A stretch of DNA of 64,000 nt from Bactrocera neohumeralis (GCF_024586455.1 NC_065919.1:39532839-39596838); one strand, 5' to 3'; positions 9,873 to 20,959 are shown, counted from the stretch's first letter. Numbers and translations are program-made. The notes: generated from the sequence alone by a model not told the origin.

Positions 9873-12800
9873 TTCTTCTTAATTGGCGTAGAAACCGCTT
9901 AAGCGATTATAGCCGAGTTAACAACAGCGCGCCAGTCGTGGCGCCAATTGGATATTCCAAGCGAAGCCAGGTCCTTCTCCACTTGGTCCTTCCAACGGAG
10001 TGGAGGTCTTCCTCTTCCTCTGCTTCCCCCGGCGGGTACTGCGTCGAATATTTTCAGAGCTGGAGTGTTTTCATCCATCCGGACAACATGACCTAGCCAG
10101 CGTAGCCGCTGTCTTTTAATTCGCTGAACTATGTCGATGTCGTCGTATATCTCGTACAGCTCATCGTTCCATCGAATGCGGTATTCGCCGTGGCTAACGC
10201 GCAAAGGACCATAAATCTTTCGCAGAACTTTTCTCTCGAAAACTCGCAACGTCGACTCATCCGTTGTTGACATCGTCCAAGACTCTGCACCATACAGCAG
10301 GACGGGAATTATGTTTTTGTTTGTCGAGAGAGGACTTTGCTTCTCAATTGCCTACTCAGTCCGAAGTAGCACCTGTTGGCAAGAGTTATCCTGCGTTGGA
10401 TTTCTAGGCTGACATTGTTGGTGGTGTTTACGCTGGTTCCAAGATAGACGAAATTATCTACGACTTCAAAGTTATGACTGTCAACAGTGACGTGAGAGCC
10501 AAGTCGCGAATGCGACGACTGTTGTTTGATGACAGGAGATATTTCGTCTTGCTCTCGTTCACTGCCAGACCCATTTTCTGTGCTTCCTTGTCCATGATGA
10601 TATCAATATCATCGGCATACGCCAACAGCTGTACACTCTTATAGAAGATGGTACCTTCTCTATTTAGTTCTGCGGCTCGAACTATTTTCTCCAAAAGCAG
10701 GTTGAAAAAGTCGCACGATAGGGAATCGCCTTGTCTGAAACCTCGTTTGGTATCGAACGGCTCGGAGAGGTCCTTCCCGATCCTGACGGAGCTTTTGGTG
10801 TTGTTCAACGTCAGTTTACACAGCCATATTAGTTTTGCGGGGATACCAAATTCAGACATCGCGGCATAGAGGCAGCTCCTTTTCGTGCTGTCGAAAGCAG
10901 CTTTGAAATCGACGAAGAGGTGGTGTGTGTCGATTCTCCTTCCACGGGTCTTTTCCAAGATTTGGCGCATGATGAATATCTGGTCGGTTGTTTATTTGCC
11001 AGGTCTAAAGCCACACTGATAAGGTCCAATCAGTTTGTTGACGGTGGGCTTTAATCTTTCACACAATACGCTCGATAGAACCTTATATGCGATGTTGAGG
11101 AGGCTAATCCCACGGTAGTTGGCGCAGATTGTGGGGTCTCCTTTTTTATGGATTGGGCAGAGCACACTTAAATTCCAATCGTTGGGCATGCTTTCGTCCG
11201 ACCATATTTTACAAAGAAGCTGATGCATGCTCCTTATCAGTTCTTCGCCGCCGTGTTTGAATAGCTCGGCCGGCAATCCGTCGGCCCCTGCCGCTTTGTT
11301 GTTCTTCAGGCGGGCAATTGCTACTCGAACTTCTTCATGGTCGGGTAATGGAACGTCTGCTCCATCGTCATCGATTGGGGAATCGGGTTCTCCTTCTCCT
11401 GGTGTTGTGCGTTCACTGCCATTCAGCAGGCTGGAGAAGTGTTCCCTCCATAATTTAAGTATGCTCTGGGCATCAGTGACTAGATCACCTTTGGGGTTCT
11501 ACAGGAATACGCTCCGGTCTTGAAACCTTCCGTAAGCCGCCGCATTTTTTCGTAGAATTTTCGAGCATTACCCCTGTCGGCCAGCTTATCAAGCTCTTCA
11601 TACTCACGAATTTCAGCCTCTTTCTTCTTCTGTCTACAAATGCGTCTCGCTTCCCTCTTCAACTCTCGGTATCTATCCCATCCCGCACGTGTAGTGGTCA
11701 ATCGTAACGTTGCGAGGTAGGCAGCCTGTTTTCTCTCCGCTGCGACACGGCACTCCTCGTCGTACCAGCTGTTCTTTTGCACTTTCTGAAAACCAATGGT
11801 TTCGGTTGCAGCTGTACGTAAGGAGTTTGAAATGCCGTCCCACAGTTCCCTTATACCGAGTTGTTGACGAGTGCTCTCAGAGAGCAGGAGTGCAAGCCGA
11901 GTAGAAAATCGTTCGGCTGTCTGTTGTGATTGCAGCTTCTCGACGTCGAACCTTCCTTGTGTTTGGTGGCGCGCGTTTTTTGCTGCACAGAGGCGGGTGC
12001 GTATCTTAGCTGCAACAAGATAGTGGTCCGAGTCGATGTTAGGACCTCGGAGCGCACGCACATCTAAAACACTGGAGACGTGTCTTCCGTCTATCACAAC
12101 ATGATCGATCTGGTTGGTAGTTTTTCGATCCGGAGACAGCCAGGTAGCTTGATGAATCTTCTTATACTGGAATCTAGTACTACAGATAACCATATTTCGG
12201 GCCCCGGCGAAGTCAATCAGCCTCAACCCATTAGGGGATGTTTCGTCGTGGAGGCTGAATTTACCGACCGTAATGCCAAAGACACCTTCTTTGCCCACCC
12301 TGGCGTTAAAGTCGCCAAGCACGATTTTGACATCGTGGCGGGGGCAGCCTTCATAAGTGCGCTCTAAGCACTCATAAAAGGCATTTTTGATCACATCGTC
12401 CTTCTCTTCCGTCGGGGCGTGGGCGCAAATCAGCGATATGTTGAAGAACCTCGCTTTGATGCGGATTGTGGCTAGACGTTCATTCACCGCAGTGAATGAT
12501 AGTACTCGGCGACGGAGTCTCTCTCCCACCACGAATCCTACACCAAACTTGCGCTCCTTTATATGGCCACTGTAGTAAATGTCACAAGGACCTACTCGTC
12601 TCTGTCCTTGTCCCGTCCATCGCATTTCTTGGACGGCGGTGATGTCAGCCTTTGTCTTTACGAGGACATCAACCAGCTGGGCAGCGGCACCTTCCCAATT
12701 AAGGGACCGGACATTCCAGGTGCATGCCCTCAATTCGTAGTCCTTATTTCGTTTGCCATGGTCGTCATCAAAAGGGGGGTCTCTCATCCGAGGCTGGTTG

Positions 12801-13060
12801 TAGCTCTTCACTGGGGGTGTTTTTTACGTGGCGGGTCCCAAACCCAGCGCACAACCCTTGTAGGGAATGTTTCGCCTTCTCACTTTAGCTCGCCTTCGAA
12901 CGGATGTTCTTAGGCTACCCAGACGATACTTGGTCAAAGACCGGAAGTAGTGAGCTGCTTGAGCCATGTGTAAAAGAATCGTTTCTGGCCACTCCCAAGT
13001 GAATGGCGATCAGAGAACTTTCCTCACTTGCGTGAACTTCTACACATGACTCCATCCTCC
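9873..13060 (-). mobile_element. RTE-clade LINE, near full length (R2)
   Basis: This is a 3188-bp minus-strand copy flanked by AAATTTAAGC on both sides (9863-9872 and 13061-13070). Its 5' end is GGAGGATGGAGTCATG and its 3' tail is AATTAAGAAGAA. The APE endonuclease ORF (12811-11480, 443 residues) is open, with TWNVRSLNWEG, QEMRWTGQGQRR, LGDFNARVG and DSDHYLVAAK. A frameshift near 11500 separates it from the reverse transcriptase (11490-10458), which has HKKGDPTICANYRGISLL, FVDFKAAFDS, RQGDSLSCDFFN and YADDIDII. A stop at about 10998 and a small deletion after YADD break the RT. The C-terminal segment is at 10273-9899. It is an RTE (BovB-like) element by domain content and its short GAA tail. 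Confidence 0.93.
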
Positions 13061-13070
13061 AAATTTAAGC

Positions 13071-13112
13071 AGTCATTTTAATATTCTTCTAGATGAATCT
13101 CTAAGCCAATAG
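13071..13112 (+). pseudogene. Continuation of the Helitron helicase frame
   Basis: Reading across the RTE insertion in the same frame gives 13 further codons before TAG. This supports the view that the LINE landed inside a pre-existing Helitron fragment. No recognisable helicase motif lies in the short extension. Confidence 0.45.
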
Positions 13113-13668
13113 TGTCACCCAGTAATGATAGTGTCAACGAAATAAAAAAAAAAATTAATTAAAAAAACGAAGAAGTATGCGTGGGAGAGTGAGTACAAAA
13201 TTATAACTTCTAGCTGCTACTCTAGAATAATTAGATAGTTCAATTATTATCAAATACATAAACATAAATATAGTATATAGTACATAGATATCTCGTACAT
13301 ACTTACATACGAAATCAAATCCCGCAGAGATATTTTCATTTGGATAACTGAATTTCTGTTAGACGGTTAAGACTTAATTTTATACGGAGTTTGTGGTGAT
13401 ATTAGAAAGAGAGAAAATCACATAAGTTTTGGAAAATTTCATTGGAATGTTGGATCCAAAAGCTTAAGAACAGGTTATCTTATTTAAACAATAACTGGAG
13501 AAAATCTTACTAAATTGTATGTTACAAACTTTCCCTACGGAAATTTATGAAAATAAGATATTTCCATCATGGCTTCAAATGCCTGAGTATACAGTAGACG
13601 AAGTGTTTAGAAAATGCCGTAAGCTATGCATGATATTTTCCACTCACGCGAAGTGGTGTGTGATAACA
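13113..13668. other. AT-rich DNA, nothing recognised
   Basis: No ORF, splice signal or repeat end is visible. It could be Helitron interior or host intergenic DNA. Confidence 0.4.
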
Positions 13669-14064
13669 AAACAAAGTAAATATCTTTCATAATTATTTCG
13701 GAACCCGATAACGTTTGTTCTATGTATGGCATATGTATAAATGTATATACATACTATATAAAGTAAATAAGAGCCAATATACTAGTACATGCTGACTGTA
13801 TCAACTTGTTTTCATTTTATTTATACATCCAAATACATACATACCTGCACATTCTGAAAATTTGATATTTTTTTCTTGATATAAAACTTGTTAACATTAT
13901 TAACATAATTTTAAATTTGTTTGTTTTTTTATATGAATTGAGATAGATGTTACTGTTGTCATGTGAAACAAGGGGTCCAAACAAACTTTATTTACAATGG
14001 CCAAACTGAAACCTATTTTTCCATTGCCCTATTGTATGAAGTTACCAATCTTTTAATGTTCTTT
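13669..14064 (+). repeat. Left arm of large imperfect inverted repeat
   Basis: The arm matches the reverse complement of 14815-15240 along its whole length. Shared segments include AGTAAATATCTTTCATAATT, AAAGTAAATAAGAG, ATCAACTTGTTTTCATTTT, ATTAACATAATTT, TGAATTGAGATA.ATGTTAC and GTCCAAACAAACTTT. The arms differ by scattered substitutions and indels (roughly four-fifths identity by eye). Confidence 0.85.
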
Positions 14065-14210
14065 GATTTGGCCAAACGCTTAGGCACCAATTGGAGATAA
14101 CGGTATCTGCAACAAAACTTTTCCATAATGAACATTTAAATGGTAATTTTGAAATATCCAAACTGTTTACAGTTGTTTCATTTTGAAGGCATATTCACAA
14201 CTATTATACA

Positions 14211-14350
14211 AACAAGTTGGGAAGGGCTAAGTTCGGGTGCAACCGAATATTTTATACTCTTGTAGCTTACAAGAATCAAAGCCAGGGAAATACTTTATGG
14301 TGATTGTAGGTCATTATATGGTAAATTTTAAGTCGATCGATTGACTTGTC
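14211..14350 (-). mobile_element. DINE-1/HINE-like family A, 3' fragment (copy b)
   Basis: AACAAGTTGGGAAGGGCTAA, then GTTCGGGTGCAACCGAA and TTTTATACTC, is the reverse complement of the family's 3' end with its CCGAAC/GTTCGG stem-loop. It lies in the loop between the two foldback arms. The limit at 14350 is approximate. Confidence 0.7.
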
Positions 14351-14814
14351 ATTGGGTTATGATGTCAAAAATTTTGAAAAATGTCGTTTCGAGAAAAACG
14401 CGTCTAAAGTTTCACTTATATACATGTGTATGTATGTTTGTAACCTTCGAGCGGTTGATCTATAGAACGCTGCCATCTAAAAACTATTCAAAATACGACC
14501 TTGCCGATTTCACAGAATATTTTTGGAAATATAAACTATTGGAAAAGCAAAAAAAAATTTTTTTGTGTAAGTGTTACACTGATATAGCCCTTTAAGCAAC
14601 AACTGGTAGCTAAGCGTTTGACCAGATTCGTGCAAAAACACCAACATTTTAAATCATTCTTACATCTAACACTGGCAAAAGTTTTTCGACCAGCCAACTA
14701 TAAGAAAACACCAAATACTCGATCGCGTTCAGATATATGTATAAGTATGTATGTATCTATTTCGGAAAAACATATTCCTATGATTTAGTAACTTGAAATC
14801 ATTATATTGAACGC

Positions 14815-15240
14815 TAAAGAACATGGAAAGATAGGTAACTTCATATAGTAGGGCAAAGGGAAAATAGGTTCCACTATGGCCTTTGTAAAAAAAGTTTGTT
14901 TGGACACCATGTTTCACATGGTAACAGTAACATTTATCTCAATTCACATAAAAAACAAAAAAGTTGAAATTATGTTAATAATATTAACAGGTTTTACATC
15001 AAGAAAAATGGGGCAAATATGAAAGTACAAAATATGTAGGTATGTACATATGTATTTGGATGTTTAAACAAAATGAAAACAAGTTGATATAATCAGCATG
15101 TACATATATTGGCGCCCCGCTCTTATTTACTTTATGTAGTATATACATAAGTATGCATATATGTTCGAGTACAGTGCCATACATAGAACAAATTTCGCCG
15201 GATTCCGAAATAATTATGAAAGATATTTACTTAGTTTTAT
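14815..15240 (-). repeat. Right arm of large imperfect inverted repeat
   Basis: This pairs with 13669-14064, leaving a loop of about 750 bp. The arm ends within about 20 bp of the mariner transposase tail that starts at about 15260. Confidence 0.85.
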
Positions 15241-15259
15241 AACTATATTAAACTTTCCT

Positions 15260-15550
15260 TCCAGCCGCCTTATTCGCCCGACATGTCACCCTGTGACTTT
15301 TTTGTTTCCTAAAACAAAATCGGTGGTCAAAGGAACCCATTTTGAGTCGATTACGGACATCCAGGCGGCCGTGACGAGGGTACTCGCAGACATCCCAGTC
15401 GAAGCGTTCCAGAAATGTTACGAAGCATGAACAACGCGCTGGAATCGTTGTATAGCTGCCCAAGGGGACTACTTTGAAGGAGATAGCAGAGTTGTAGAAT
15501 AATTTTCAAATATACGGTTTTTATGGAATCAGTCTCATTACTTAATTATC
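15260..15550 (+). mobile_element. mariner C-terminal fragment (M5)
   Basis: After one frameshift the sequence reads ...PDMSPCDFF, then LFPKTKSVVKGTHFESI, VTRVLADIPVEAFQKCYEA, a stop in place of Trp, and TTRWNRCIAAQGDYFEGD, ending at TAA 15499-15501. This is the usual C-terminus of a DD34D mariner transposase. About 50 bp of probable 3' UTR/TIR follow. The 5' part is missing; it abuts the foldback arm. Confidence 0.8.
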
Positions 15551-15559
15551 ATTCCTCGT

Positions 15560-15790
15560 ATATTAAAATTATCTTCCAATGAGATATATCTGACAAAAAC
15601 TCAATCGAAGAGGCTAAAATTAATATATTTAAGGTGATGGTAAAACGTCACCAGAAGATCGCAATTGATGATGTTAGGGATCACGGTCTAGACCAACTGC
15701 GATCATGTTCAGCGGTTAAATATAAATAATTTCATTTCGGCATTAAACCAAAGAATATCCAATATTATACGTTCACTTAATATGTGCAAT
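15560..15790 (-). repeat. Dispersed repeat, copy 2 (inverted partner of 1190-1400)
   Basis: See copy 1. In this orientation it begins near ATTTTAATATACGAGG (reverse complement) and runs past ATATTGGATATTC. It follows directly after the mariner tail, so it may be flanking DNA that was duplicated. Confidence 0.7.
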
Positions 15791-16659
15791 AATGAAAAGA
15801 TGTTACCTACTTCTTTCATTACTACATATTATTAACAGCAACAGATGCTCTCTGAGTTTCAGTAAGGTACATACCTCACATTGCGTCACGAATATACTTG
15901 TATATGGAGTAAAGCCGTATGTTTCAAAATCCTGATACATATTATAACTAACTCGGGACTAGCGCAGTTTTCAACCGATTTTAACCATTTTAGGCACAGA
16001 ATGCACAGTTATCAGGAAAGCACGCTCATTTAATTTAAGTAAGGTGTTATCGTCCCATTTCAGGATTTGTCCTCTGCAAATTGGGGTGATACGAGTATAG
16101 CTTAAAGGATTTGGGAAATATACTTATTAAATCTATTAGATGTAAGGCCACTCCCACTTTTTATAGAATTTGAAATAACAAATGCCCCTATTTAACGTGA
16201 TACGTTGTACCAAACTACAGTTTTGTATCTTAATTTGCGGCTTAGTAATGGCAACTTCTAGTCTTTCGATTAACATCTGTTCAAAGCGATGAATATATGT
16301 AAATATTTTGCCGTGTTTTTCCATTTGTCGGTAACAAAAATACATATATATAACATATCGACAAATGTTTTTATCAAGTATGAATATGTATGCAGTATGC
16401 TAATATAAAATGATGGGCGTCCCCGTGATATTGCTACATATGTACATACGTATGTATGTATATTTGTCCATAAATGGTTTTACAGTGTTGAGCGAAGTGT
16501 TTGATGCCGTGTACAATTACTAAGATTTTTAAGATTACTAAACATTAAGAAAGTTCTAATAAATATCAAAGATACATTAAAGTTATGTTAAAAATATTGA
16601 AATAAAAAATGTATGTGACGTAACGAAAGGCCTAAATCAGCCAAGGCAGAGTACGAGAC
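15791..16659. other. AT-rich spacer with a DINE-like scrap
   Basis: Around 15915-16060 the segments AAAATCCTGATA and TTTTAGGCACA.AATGCACAGTTAT match the family A DINE-like copies at 33860-33960 in minus orientation. The rest, including a tacatacgtatgtatgta microsatellite at about 16440, has no recognisable content. Confidence 0.5.
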
Positions 16660-17375
16660 TTTATGAGTCTATGGATTAGAAACCCCTTTTGATGACAATC
16701 ACAGTAAACGAAATAAGAACTATAATTAAAGGGCACCTGGAATGTCCGGTTCCTTAATTAGGAAGATGCCGTTACCGCTGGTTGATGTCCTCATAATGAT
16801 AAAGGCTGACATAACCGCCGTTCAGAAAGTGCGATGGACGGGACAAGGACTGAGACGAGTAGATCCTTGTGACATTTACTACAGTGGCCATATAAAGGAG
16901 CACAAACTCGATGTGGGATTCGTGGTGGGAGAGACTTCATCGCCGAGTCATGGCATTCACCCCGGTGGATGGACGTCTAACCACAATCTGCATCAAAGCA
17001 AAGTTCTTCAACACATCGCTAATTTGCGCCCACGTCCCGACGGAAGAGAAGGACGATGTGCCCAAAGATGCCTTTTATGAGCGCTTGGAGCGCACGTAAG
17101 AGAGCGATATCAAAATCGTGATTGGCGACTTTAACGCCAGGGTGGTCAAAGAAGGTATCTTTGTTACAACGGTCGGTAAATTCAGCCTCCACGATGAAAC
17201 ATCCCCAAATGGATTGAGGCCGATCGACTCTGCCGAGGCCCGAAATATGGTTATCTGTAGTACTAGATTCCAGCACAAGCTACCTGACTGTTTCCGGATG
17301 TGATGTAATAGACAGAAACGGAAGCTGCAATCACAACTGACAGCCGAATAATTTTCTACTCGACTTGCAGTCCTA
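16660..17375 (+). mobile_element. RTE-clade LINE, endonuclease fragment (R3)
   Basis: Broken frames give ITAVQKVRWTGQG, CDIYYSGHIKEHK, GFVVGE, SLICAHVPTEEKDD, DFNARVVKEG and GKFSLHDETSPNGL. This is the APE endonuclease of the same family as the copy at 9873-13060, in opposite orientation. Several frameshifts occur. After about 17300 it jumps to the region matching SQLTAE..FSTRLA and ends. Neither natural terminus is present. Confidence 0.85.
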
Positions 17376-18146
17376 AGTGTGGTGCGGAATTTCCATTGTA
17401 TACTGTAAAATATAAAATATCTAGTAATTTTGCGTGTAATTATAATTAGTTCGATTAACGGAAGTTTCATAATTTAGTTGGACGGATGGAGTATACTATT
17501 TTGGAGGTTTGGTTGATGACCGAATGGATGTTGGCAGAAAACTTGTTTTAGAAAATAAAAGTATGTAAGTTCGGGATAAAATGGCCTGTTGCCTACATTG
17601 AGTAGGTCGTGACATAACCTTAGCGGCTGCTTCAGGCAAAGTAAATATTGAATATATCTGGAAATTCTATCGTACTTCAGGGGCATGTATATCAAATCAT
17701 ACAATTATGTAAACATAGACTCAGTGAATAGATATGTAGATAGTGAGATCACCCGACACCCATATTGCCGGAAGCTTTCTCGTACCCAAAAATTCATTAA
17801 CAATTATTCTTGTGTGCAAGACTTTCCTTTGATATTTAAAAAAAAATGTCAGGAATCCCGATCAACTACGTCTTACACTGATCCAATTATGAATGCAAAC
17901 ATTTTCCGCTAGCTTCGAAATATAGAAGTGCCTTCTAAAGGTTAGATTTAACAACAAAATATTTGAATTCAATTGCAATTGGCCCCATTTCATAGAAAGG
18001 ATCCGAAATCAGCCTACTTGGTATCTTTAATAGCCGTACTTCTTGTCTAACGGGAATATTACTACCCCCAATAATCCAACTACAAGCAGATCTTGTCAGG
18101 TCTACAGTTATAAATAAAGCAAACAACGGGTTTTCAATCGAAAACA
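17376..18146. other. Intergenic DNA 3' of the cystatin gene
   Basis: No supported gene is seen. Short ORFs here lack family motifs, splice context or codon bias. Confidence 0.45.
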
Positions 18147-18152
18147 TTTATT
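18147..18152 (-). terminator. Polyadenylation signal of the cystatin gene
   Basis: AATAAA on the minus strand lies 38 bases past the stop codon at 18190-18192. This is a normal distance for a short insect 3' UTR. Confidence 0.65.
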
Positions 18153-18189
18153 ATATCGCACTTTTCAAGCCGAACAATCTAAAAGCTTA

Positions 18190-18730
18190 TTAAGCACTGT
18201 GCTTACGCACAATCTTCTCCTCACCCTCGCAGTCGAAAGTGACTTGAATCCCCTCTGGCAACCAGGGTTGAGACCAGATTTCCACATTGCAATTCTTCAC
18301 TTCATTATTTCCCGCAATAAGGTCCACATTGAATTTGTAGAGCGTACCAGAGACAACTTGTGAGCTTGCTGAGTTCACTTTCGAGATTCTAATTAAAGGT
18401 AAACAAAGAAAATAGTTTAATTTAATAAGTTGAGAAATAACGCTATGCAGTATATTTGGATCAGAATGTATTGTCGATAGACTCACTTATACGCAGGTCC
18501 GTCGCCTGACGCCAATTTAGTTAATGAATTTTGAAGTTCTTCTTGAGCCTGCTTTAAATCCTCACCGCTGAGTTGGCTGACGCCTCCAAGTAATTGCTGG
18601 AAAAAAACAATATCAAAATAATTAAATGTGTTCAAGTCAAGTAATGTACTCACGAACTTACTTCATTAGGCATAGCGAGAACTACTGCGATGACACACCC
18701 GAACAACACGAATAACTTAGCGCTAATCAT
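18190..18730 (-). CDS. Secreted cystatin-family cysteine protease inhibitor
   Basis: Three exons (18730-18662, 18596-18487, 18388-18190) total 378 bases, a 125-residue protein. All borders are GT/AG: donors GTAAGTTC and GTGAGT, acceptors TTCCAG and AATTAG. Residues 1 to about 20 form a signal peptide (MISAKLFVLFG... ending AMP), and exon 1 ends near the cleavage site. The mature part starts near QLLGGVSQLSG, where the N-terminal Gly of cystatins is expected. QVVSG (about residue 74) is the QxVxG first hairpin loop, and PW in WSQPWLPEG is the second loop. Two cysteines flank that loop and could form the usual disulfide. The family blocks papain-like proteases; dipteran relatives such as sarcocystatin are secreted. 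No stop or frameshift is seen, so it is likely a working gene. Confidence 0.93.
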
Positions 18731-18796
18731 TTTCAATTTTAAACTTTGAGAACTACGAACTTTATTGCTTTTGAACGAAGAGATAAGTTACACTGC

Positions 18797-18827
18797 TGAC
18801 AACTGGGAGGAGAACTGACTTTTATAG
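18797..18827 (-). promoter_or_regulatory. Core promoter of the cystatin gene
   Basis: On the minus strand CTATAAAAGT (18827-18818) is followed 29 bases on by TCAGCAG, a good arthropod initiator with its A at 18797. That leaves a 5' UTR of about 66 bases before the ATG at 18730. The spacing is what a focused TATA promoter needs. Confidence 0.7.
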
Positions 18828-18830
18828 GCC

Positions 18831-19226
18831 GCGATTCACTACTCGCAGTGCCAATAGTTGTGAGCTAACACATAACTATAGTATACTTTAGTGCTCGTAT
18901 GCACATATTTACAAACATACATACAAAAACTCATTGTTTCATGTGGAAAGCAAACACAAAGGCAGAAGCATAGTGATAATACGGGCAACGACCACCATTA
19001 CACACACTCAATCACCGCTCTCTCAGTTCGATCATTGTTTACAAATAAACATAAGTATGTACATACAAGTATATACCTGTACGTCACCTCACTTGAGTAT
19101 TGTGTAAAACATAAGCACTGTGCTTCATATTCATTTGAAGGGATTGGCATACAAATTAGGCATTCTGCAACATCTTTCATAAATAAATTAATTACTGATA
19201 ACAAATTATATTACGGATATCATATT
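18831..19226. other. Upstream flank of the cystatin gene
   Basis: AT-rich with tacatacaagtatata-type microsatellite. No gene is supported. Confidence 0.4.
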
Positions 19227-19365
19227 CAAAGGTCCGTCCGTGCAAGGTGTACCTTGAGTGAAAATTGAGATATCTGGGGTACCCTGTGTTTCTTGGCAAG
19301 AATGATATAACGAGTTCGTAGACGGGCGTAATTGGACCACTGTCACGCCTACAATACGCTATTAC

Positions 19366-20025
19366 GGGATCGGCTCAGTGTGAGCCTCTGAAAAATCACT
19401 GATTTTCGCGATTTTTTTTTAAATTTTGAAATTAACTAATCGGTCCGGTTTTTTATAAATAAATACATTCATAACGAATAAAAAATGATTTTTTTTATGT
19501 TCATTTATTGGGTGTATAAAAGTTAAATAAATTGTCGTTAAAAAGGTCCTGTACGATGTCCACAATTGCGGATTATTAATCTGTAAAAATTCGTTATCGA
19601 TGGAAGAATTCTTCTCTAAAATTGGAACTAGATATCTTCAAAACTCTTCTTTTGAGAGTGGAAACGCAATTTTGGCCTAAAACAGAAATTTTAAAAAGAT
19701 TATTAATCTGTAGAAAAGTCGTTATCGCGCTATGGAAGAATGCCTTTAAAATGTTCTCTACAAATTGGAACTAGATATCTTACAAACTCTTCTTTTAAGA
19801 GTGGAAACCGTTTTGAAAAACAGCATTCTGAGAAAAATGCATTTAAATATTAGGGTCGCTATGTTCCCCACTTTGTTCCCTTTCTACAAAAAATGCTGTA
19901 GCGACCGTAATAAATTGAATTTCGATTTCAAAACTTGAGAGAATGTGTATTATAGTGTATACTACCCGATAATGCAACTAAAAAAAAATCGATTTCCCGA
20001 AAATTTCACACCGAAATGACCCTTT
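19366..20025. mobile_element. MITE with TTAA-type ends
   Basis: A block of about 660 bp splits a DINE-like sequence between CGCTATTA and ACCGAAAAC. The ends are imperfect inverted repeats: GGGATCGGCTCAGTGTGA versus the inverted right end GGGTCATTTCGGTGTGAA. They are flanked by TTAC (a decayed TTAA) and TTTAA. TTAA targets and GGG/CCC ends point to a piggyBac-like origin, which is an inference. It contains an internal tandem duplication and no ORF. Confidence 0.65.
19571..19815. repeat. Two-unit tandem duplication inside the MITE
   Basis: Units starting at 19571 and 19698 share GATTATTAATCTGTA.AAA, TCGTTATCG, TGGAAGAAT, AAATTGGAACTAGATATCTT and ACTCTTCTTTT.AGAGTGG. The period is about 127 bp; the second copy has a 10-13 bp insertion. 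Confidence 0.8.
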
Positions 20026-20335
20026 AACCGAAAACTTATAAAGTGCCATAATTAAGATACTAAACCTGAGGACAAAAAATGTGCGAAGTTCCGCCTTCTA
20101 AAAGGTTTATTGTACATATCTCCCAAACATATATTTACTAGATTCGCTGAGACCAAATCGCTTAAGCACTCCTACAAACGTTATTCATAGAAACGGACGA
20201 AACCAGATGATAACCCCGCCTACTCCCCATTTAACGATTCTGTTATAAACCACTAAAAGCGCGTCAAATCAATAAATCAATAAATAAATGCGTCAGAAAA
20301 ATAAAATTTTACTCCCGAGATCATAAAGCAATGCT

Positions 20336-20959
20336 GGTGAAATGACTGTTTTAAATACGAGGAAACCAGGCCATATGATTATCCTCATTAAAAGTTTCCA
20401 TACATTTAATATGTTTCGGTCACGCCAAGCGCACATTATAAATATTTTCAAAAAGGTAGATAAAATCAGCGTTGGCCTTTACTTGAGCCGAGCTATGCTA
20501 GACAGTTCTTTATTTTTGAAACTTACTGCTGTCTTGTGAAATGTATAAATCAAAGATAACGGTATGTATAGTACGGTTAAATAATACCAACCATTCTTAT
20601 CACAAGTATTTGCTGAGAACGGTTCTGCATCAACCAGATTTAAACATATAATATACAATATTTACTTACATATATATACAAGAACCGTGAGCGAAAGCAA
20701 TGGTTATCGCTGACAAATATCCCCTATGAAGAGTCGTCCACCAAGCATTTAGGTAATTTTTCGGCTGATATAGATTTCTTTTAGATACCTTAAAAATGAT
20801 ATAACAGTATAACTCTTTCAAATGGACTATTCGTCATTTGCTCAAAAATAAAAGTATTTTCAGTTAGTTAACTGAATTTCACTTAGATGATGGAGTCGTA
20901 CATATATACGCCGATTTCATAAAGAGAGAAATGTATGCAACTAAACAATTAATAAAACG
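20336..20959. repeat. Unclassified insertion carrying dispersed repeat copy 2
   Basis: The DINE-like consensus is interrupted after GCAATGCTGGTGA and resumes at about 20960. The inserted DNA has no transposon motif. Bases 20660-20765 match the direct-repeat partner at 1600-1712 (ATCGCTGACAAATATC, TGAAGAGTCGTCCA). Confidence 0.5.

Noticed and set aside
12563..12913. 116-codon plus-strand ORF
   Set aside because: Antisense to the RTE endonuclease; the same shadow recurs at 47270-47596 opposite another RTE copy.
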